Assembly (NCBI GenBank): GCA_016708435.1
Contig: JADJFV010000038.1
Span: 1-64,000, forward strand
Direction: 5' to 3'
DNA: 64,000 nt
From: Leptospiraceae bacterium
Lineage (GTDB): Bacteria; Spirochaetota; Leptospiria; Leptospirales; Leptospiraceae
Below are positions 61,140 through 64,000 of this stretch, piece by piece; the first letter of the stretch is position 1; each line of letters starts with the position of its first letter. Below the pieces are notes generated by a model. It did not search any database. It had not been told where the DNA came from and saw only the letters and a program-made list of their open reading frames with translations. Both the position numbers and the translations under genes were made by a program.

Positions 61140-64000
61140 TTGAGAACCTCGTAGTCATACTTTCCTTCTCCTCTCTTTCCCGGCTGCAATAGAATAATTT
61201 CATCCGTCGAGACAGGAAGTGTGAATGGTGCGTGCGAGTAACGATTCCCAAACGAATGAACATGAATTCTTTCCGTGCCAATGTATTTGAAAAGATCTAA
61301 CGCTTCTCCCGAAGACACTCCATTTCCGATAGTTGATGTAGTGCGAACGGTAAACACAAGAGTTGGCGCTATGCCCATTGGTTTCAAATTTAAAAGAGAA
61401 GATTCGGGATCAACTAGATACCCGCATTGTCCTGGCGATAGGTTTGTAGAGTTTCCCAGAAATGCAGGGGCGCTTACGCCAGATGGTAGATTCAATTTCT
61501 TCCTTTTAAAATAAGAGTCAATTCTATCGGGTGAGTCTTCGTCTTCGATTTCATAGTCCGCCATATCTCGATTTACCTTACTGCGGTTACAAAATAGTAT
61601 CCACTCATTCTGTGGATTCATCGGGTTTGTCATTATCCCCTCGATAAAGATTCCATCTCGGTTGTATAATTTTAAGTCTGAATAGTTTTCTAATTTCTGA
61701 TAGAATAAACCATTCGTAGAAAGGATACTTATGACTGGTTTTAGTAGACTTGCAATTCCAGTTTTTTCTAGAGATAGAAATGCTTCTTCTTGCGGTAAAT
61801 GGGAATAAAACTTTACACTATAAGGTAAATTCAAATCAAATACAGATGCGGCTAAATAGAATCTGCCGTTACCTTGATGGTCAAATATTTCGTCGGCAAG
61901 GAAAGGCTCAAATTCATTCGAGGCTTCCGGCGTTGCAAATACCTGTCCCTGACAATCCGGTGCAATGGATATACGAAGAGGTTTAGTCGAACTTCTCCAA
62001 ATAGAATTGATTCCTGAATTAGAAAAACTGGCTCTGACTTTTTGCGTAGTATTGTTATAGCCATTGTCGCGAAGGGGAAAGTATTTTACTTCCTGTAAAT
62101 TCTTACCGTCTGCCTTCAAGCGAAGAGTTGTAATTTCATCGGATAAGGATAATTTGTCGCTTACAATGGAGCGTGCATTCGGAAAGCATTGAAAGTTAGA
62201 TTTAGATAAAACTGTAAATACATCTAATCCCGAGACAGGAATATAAAAACGAGAAAGCTTAGTGCCAAATTGTATTTCCAATTCTAGTGTTCCATCTCCT
62301 TTGGTTCTTAATTCTACAAATTTTTCGTCTGTTAAGGAAACGGAATTTTTGTAACCACCTGCCCATAGAACTTCAGATAGTTCTCCGGATGCATCGGGCG
62401 CATTCGTATTATTAGCCTCTCCAGGACTCATGGTATGCGATACGCGATAGACTGCTTGTAAGAGATTAGGCTTTTGCTCTCTGTGATGGTAGAATTTTTC
62501 TCCACTCACATGCATCGAATAGACTTCTTTTGACATGGACTCCGAAAGAAAATTATCCTCAGCCTTTAAGCCTTTCCATAAAATCTTAGAGCTAGTCGAA
62601 GTCTGGAGGGTAATCGTGTCTTGCCACTGGAGGAAATCTAGATTCCTTCGAACTAGATTGGGAACTCCTGTCATATGCCTGCCATCTGTGATGAGCCAGT
62701 AGGAATTTGGCTTAACGATTTTACTTGCAATGGTAAATGGCACTTTTACAGATCCGATGAGTAATTCCATTATAGAAAGTTTACATTCATTAGCCCCTAG
62801 GAAGCTTAGTTCAATGAATTTACCTGTTCTATCGAGACGATTTTCCGGTCTTAAACCGAATGCATTTAACTCAGTGAGTGTAAAGTCTTCAGGCTTACAA
62901 TAATTTATGTTGCTCGCCGAGCCCGCGGGAGAGCTTGGATTATTCGGATTGTCAGGATTACTCGAATTAGCCTGACTGCCCGGAACAAATGTTCCGTCTA
63001 GTTCAAGACCCGGATCGCCACATAGGTTGGCATTGCGGATAATAGAGGATGTCCACTCGCAGGAAGTGTTTACTTTTTTGAGAGAAAATTCTTCTTCTGC
63101 CCAATTGAAATTTACATTCTCCGGCAAATCCCAGGAATCCGTAAAATCGAATGCACTGAGTTCTAACTTAGAAGAGCTTTTAATATCTTTCCAGTTTGCA
63201 TCTTTTAAAACAATTCCCTCTAGAGGAGAGCTTTCTTCGATGAAAAGTTTGACTGCACCCGGAAATAAAAAAGGCGAGTTTGTATCCAGGTTGATTTTTT
63301 TTCCGCCAATCGAAAGGCTAAGCATACTAATACAGCTTGGGTTGTCTTTGGAGCCCGCCCATTCGATGAACCGTTTTGTTGAGCCAGAGGCATATCCCAT
63401 TGTCTCTGTGATTTGTAATTTTTCTCTGCTACAACTCGCTTCCCATGTATCGTTGATGCTTTGGATTTTAGAAAAATTAGATTGGTAAGCAGAAATGAAT
63501 TCCGGGAATTTGGTAAATTCTAGAACTAAATAATGAAACTGGGAGCGTGGAATGGATGAATCGAGCGGAGGAAAAATGAGTTTATGCGCTCCGCCAATTG
63601 TGTAAATGGAGAAGTAAGGAAGAGAAAAGCTAGTTTCAATCCGATGGTCTTTGTCGCCTGCCACAGATTTGTAATTTTCAAAGCTCAAATCCATTCGCTT
63701 TTCGAGTGCGGTATGTAGGCGATTATCCCCCAAAAAGAACACCCGCGTGCCCGATGAGCTAATTTCATTTACAATCTCGGTGACACTTAAAAAGTAAAGA
63801 TGAGCCTGAGTTCCTTCATCGCTTAAGAATCCATCTGGACGAACCTTTGTCTCATCGAGTTCGCTTAATGTCTCGAGAGCAGAACGAAGTAAACTTTCAT
63901 TATCCGCAGTCTTCTCAATACAAAAGCCCATGCTAGGTCCAAATTCTTTAGACCGAAAGAAGTCATCCTGTGAGCGTAGACAAATGGAATTATCCGTTAC
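61133..64000 (-). CDS. Large surface protein with a lamin-tail-like domain (partial, runs off the window)
   Basis: The reading frame is open from the stop at 61133 to the last base of the window, so the N-terminus is missing; the internal ATG at 63931 is not the real start. At least 955 residues are visible. A linker of Asn, Pro and Ser (NPDNPNNPSSPAGS) precedes a lamin-tail-like segment (FTLTELNAFGLRPENRLDRT, KFIELSFLG, SYWLITDGRHMTG), a beta-sandwich common in large secreted leptospiral proteins. Paired Cys and Ser/Thr-rich beta strands fill the rest. It overlaps the barrel gene by seven bases. It may be an adhesin or a surface-assembly protein. Confidence 0.7.
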   Translation of the reverse strand, partial: VTDNSICLRSQDDFFRSKEFGPSMGFCIEKTADNESLLRSALETLSELDETKVRPDGFLSDEGTQAHLYFLSVTEIVNEISSSGTRVFFLGDNRLHTALEKRMDLSFENYKSVAGDKDHRIETSFSLPYFSIYTIGGAHKLIFPPLDSSIPRSQFHYLVLEFTKFPEFISAYQSNFSKIQSINDTWEASCSREKLQITETMGYASGSTKRFIEWAGSKDNPSCISMLSLSIGGKKINLDTNSPFLFPGAVKLFIEESSPLEGIVLKDANWKDIKSSSKLELSAFDFTDSWDLPENVNFNWAEEEFSLKKVNTSCEWTSSIIRNANLCGDPGLELDGTFVPGSQANSSNPDNPNNPSSPAGSASNINYCKPEDFTLTELNAFGLRPENRLDRTGKFIELSFLGANECKLSIMELLIGSVKVPFTIASKIVKPNSYWLITDGRHMTGVPNLVRRNLDFLQWQDTITLQTSTSSKILWKGLKAEDNFLSESMSKEVYSMHVSGEKFYHHREQKPNLLQAVYRVSHTMSPGEANNTNAPDASGELSEVLWAGGYKNSVSLTDEKFVELRTKGDGTLELEIQFGTKLSRFYIPVSGLDVFTVLSKSNFQCFPNARSIVSDKLSLSDEITTLRLKADGKNLQEVKYFPLRDNGYNNTTQKVRASFSNSGINSIWRSSTKPLRISIAPDCQGQVFATPEASNEFEPFLADEIFDHQGNGRFYLAASVFDLNLPYSVKFYSHLPQEEAFLSLEKTGIASLLKPVISILSTNGLFYQKLENYSDLKLYNRDGIFIEGIMTNPMNPQNEWILFCNRSKVNRDMADYEIEDEDSPDRIDSYFKRKKLNLPSGVSAPAFLGNSTNLSPGQCGYLVDPESSLLNLKPMGIAPTLVFTVRTTSTIGNGVSSGEALDLFKYIGTERIHVHSFGNRYSHAPFTLPVSTDEIILLQPGKRGEGKYDYEVLKW

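Overview
The window looks like a spirochaete of the family Leptospiraceae, most likely the genus Leptospira or a close environmental relative. The DNA is AT-rich. It carries two DUF1564 genes, a family I know only from Leptospira, many multi-PAS histidine kinases, lipoproteins with loose leptospiral lipoboxes, a lamin-tail-like surface protein, and a very large Ser/Thr kinase-ATPase-GAF-PP2C protein of a kind common in Leptospira. I recognise no rRNA, tRNA, CRISPR array or intact insertion sequence.

Layout. 0.5-3.1 kb: a heavily broken TonB-dependent receptor. 3.1-7.8 kb: two sensor kinases, one with a receiver lacking its phosphoacceptor Asp, the other split by a frameshift. 8.1-10.7 kb: an LpxR-like lipid A deacylase (frameshifted) and a lipoprotein. 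10.9-17.5 kb: a luciferase-like monooxygenase, a DUF4256 protein, a TPR protein, a chemoreceptor, a lipoprotein with a SET domain, methylglyoxal synthase and a decayed secreted-protein gene. 17.6-23.2 kb: DUF1564 copy 1, a DHFR-like reductase, a membrane protein, a clan GH-A glycosidase, an MFS transporter and a fluoride channel. 22.9-26.1 kb: a single-module adenylation-carrier-reductase enzyme with a small partner. 26.4-30.5 kb: DUF1564 copy 2, two membrane proteins, and a kinase/regulator pair whose regulator carries an ATPase-like output domain. 30.5-38.9 kb: a TrkH/KtrB potassium transporter, then a four-gene operon with a class A penicillin-binding protein and an MFS exporter. 39.3-43.4 kb: a caspase-like peptidase fused to a long array of KYDEKGN-type repeats. 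43.7-47.8 kb: ethanolamine uptake and cleavage (eat, eutB, eutC) with slyD inserted on the opposite strand. 48-57.8 kb: a zinc alcohol dehydrogenase, then an operon of a TPR membrane protein, MotA and the giant kinase. 58-64 kb: a surface cluster of phospholipase D-like lipoprotein, outer-membrane barrel and lamin-tail-like protein, the last running off the right edge.

Two patterns cut across the window. First, several otherwise intact genes are each broken by one missing base in a short A or T run. This may be uncorrected sequencing indels rather than true gene death, whereas the TonB receptor has more than ten disruptions. Second, the intergenic spaces hold several families of small palindromic or degenerate repeats. 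One nested palindrome occurs twice, about 8.8 kb apart.

The most interesting candidates are the caspase-repeat protein, the regulator with an anti-sigma-like ATPase output, the lipid-anchored SET domain, the stand-alone adenylation-carrier-reductase enzyme, and a perfect hairpin that covers the mgsA start codon.
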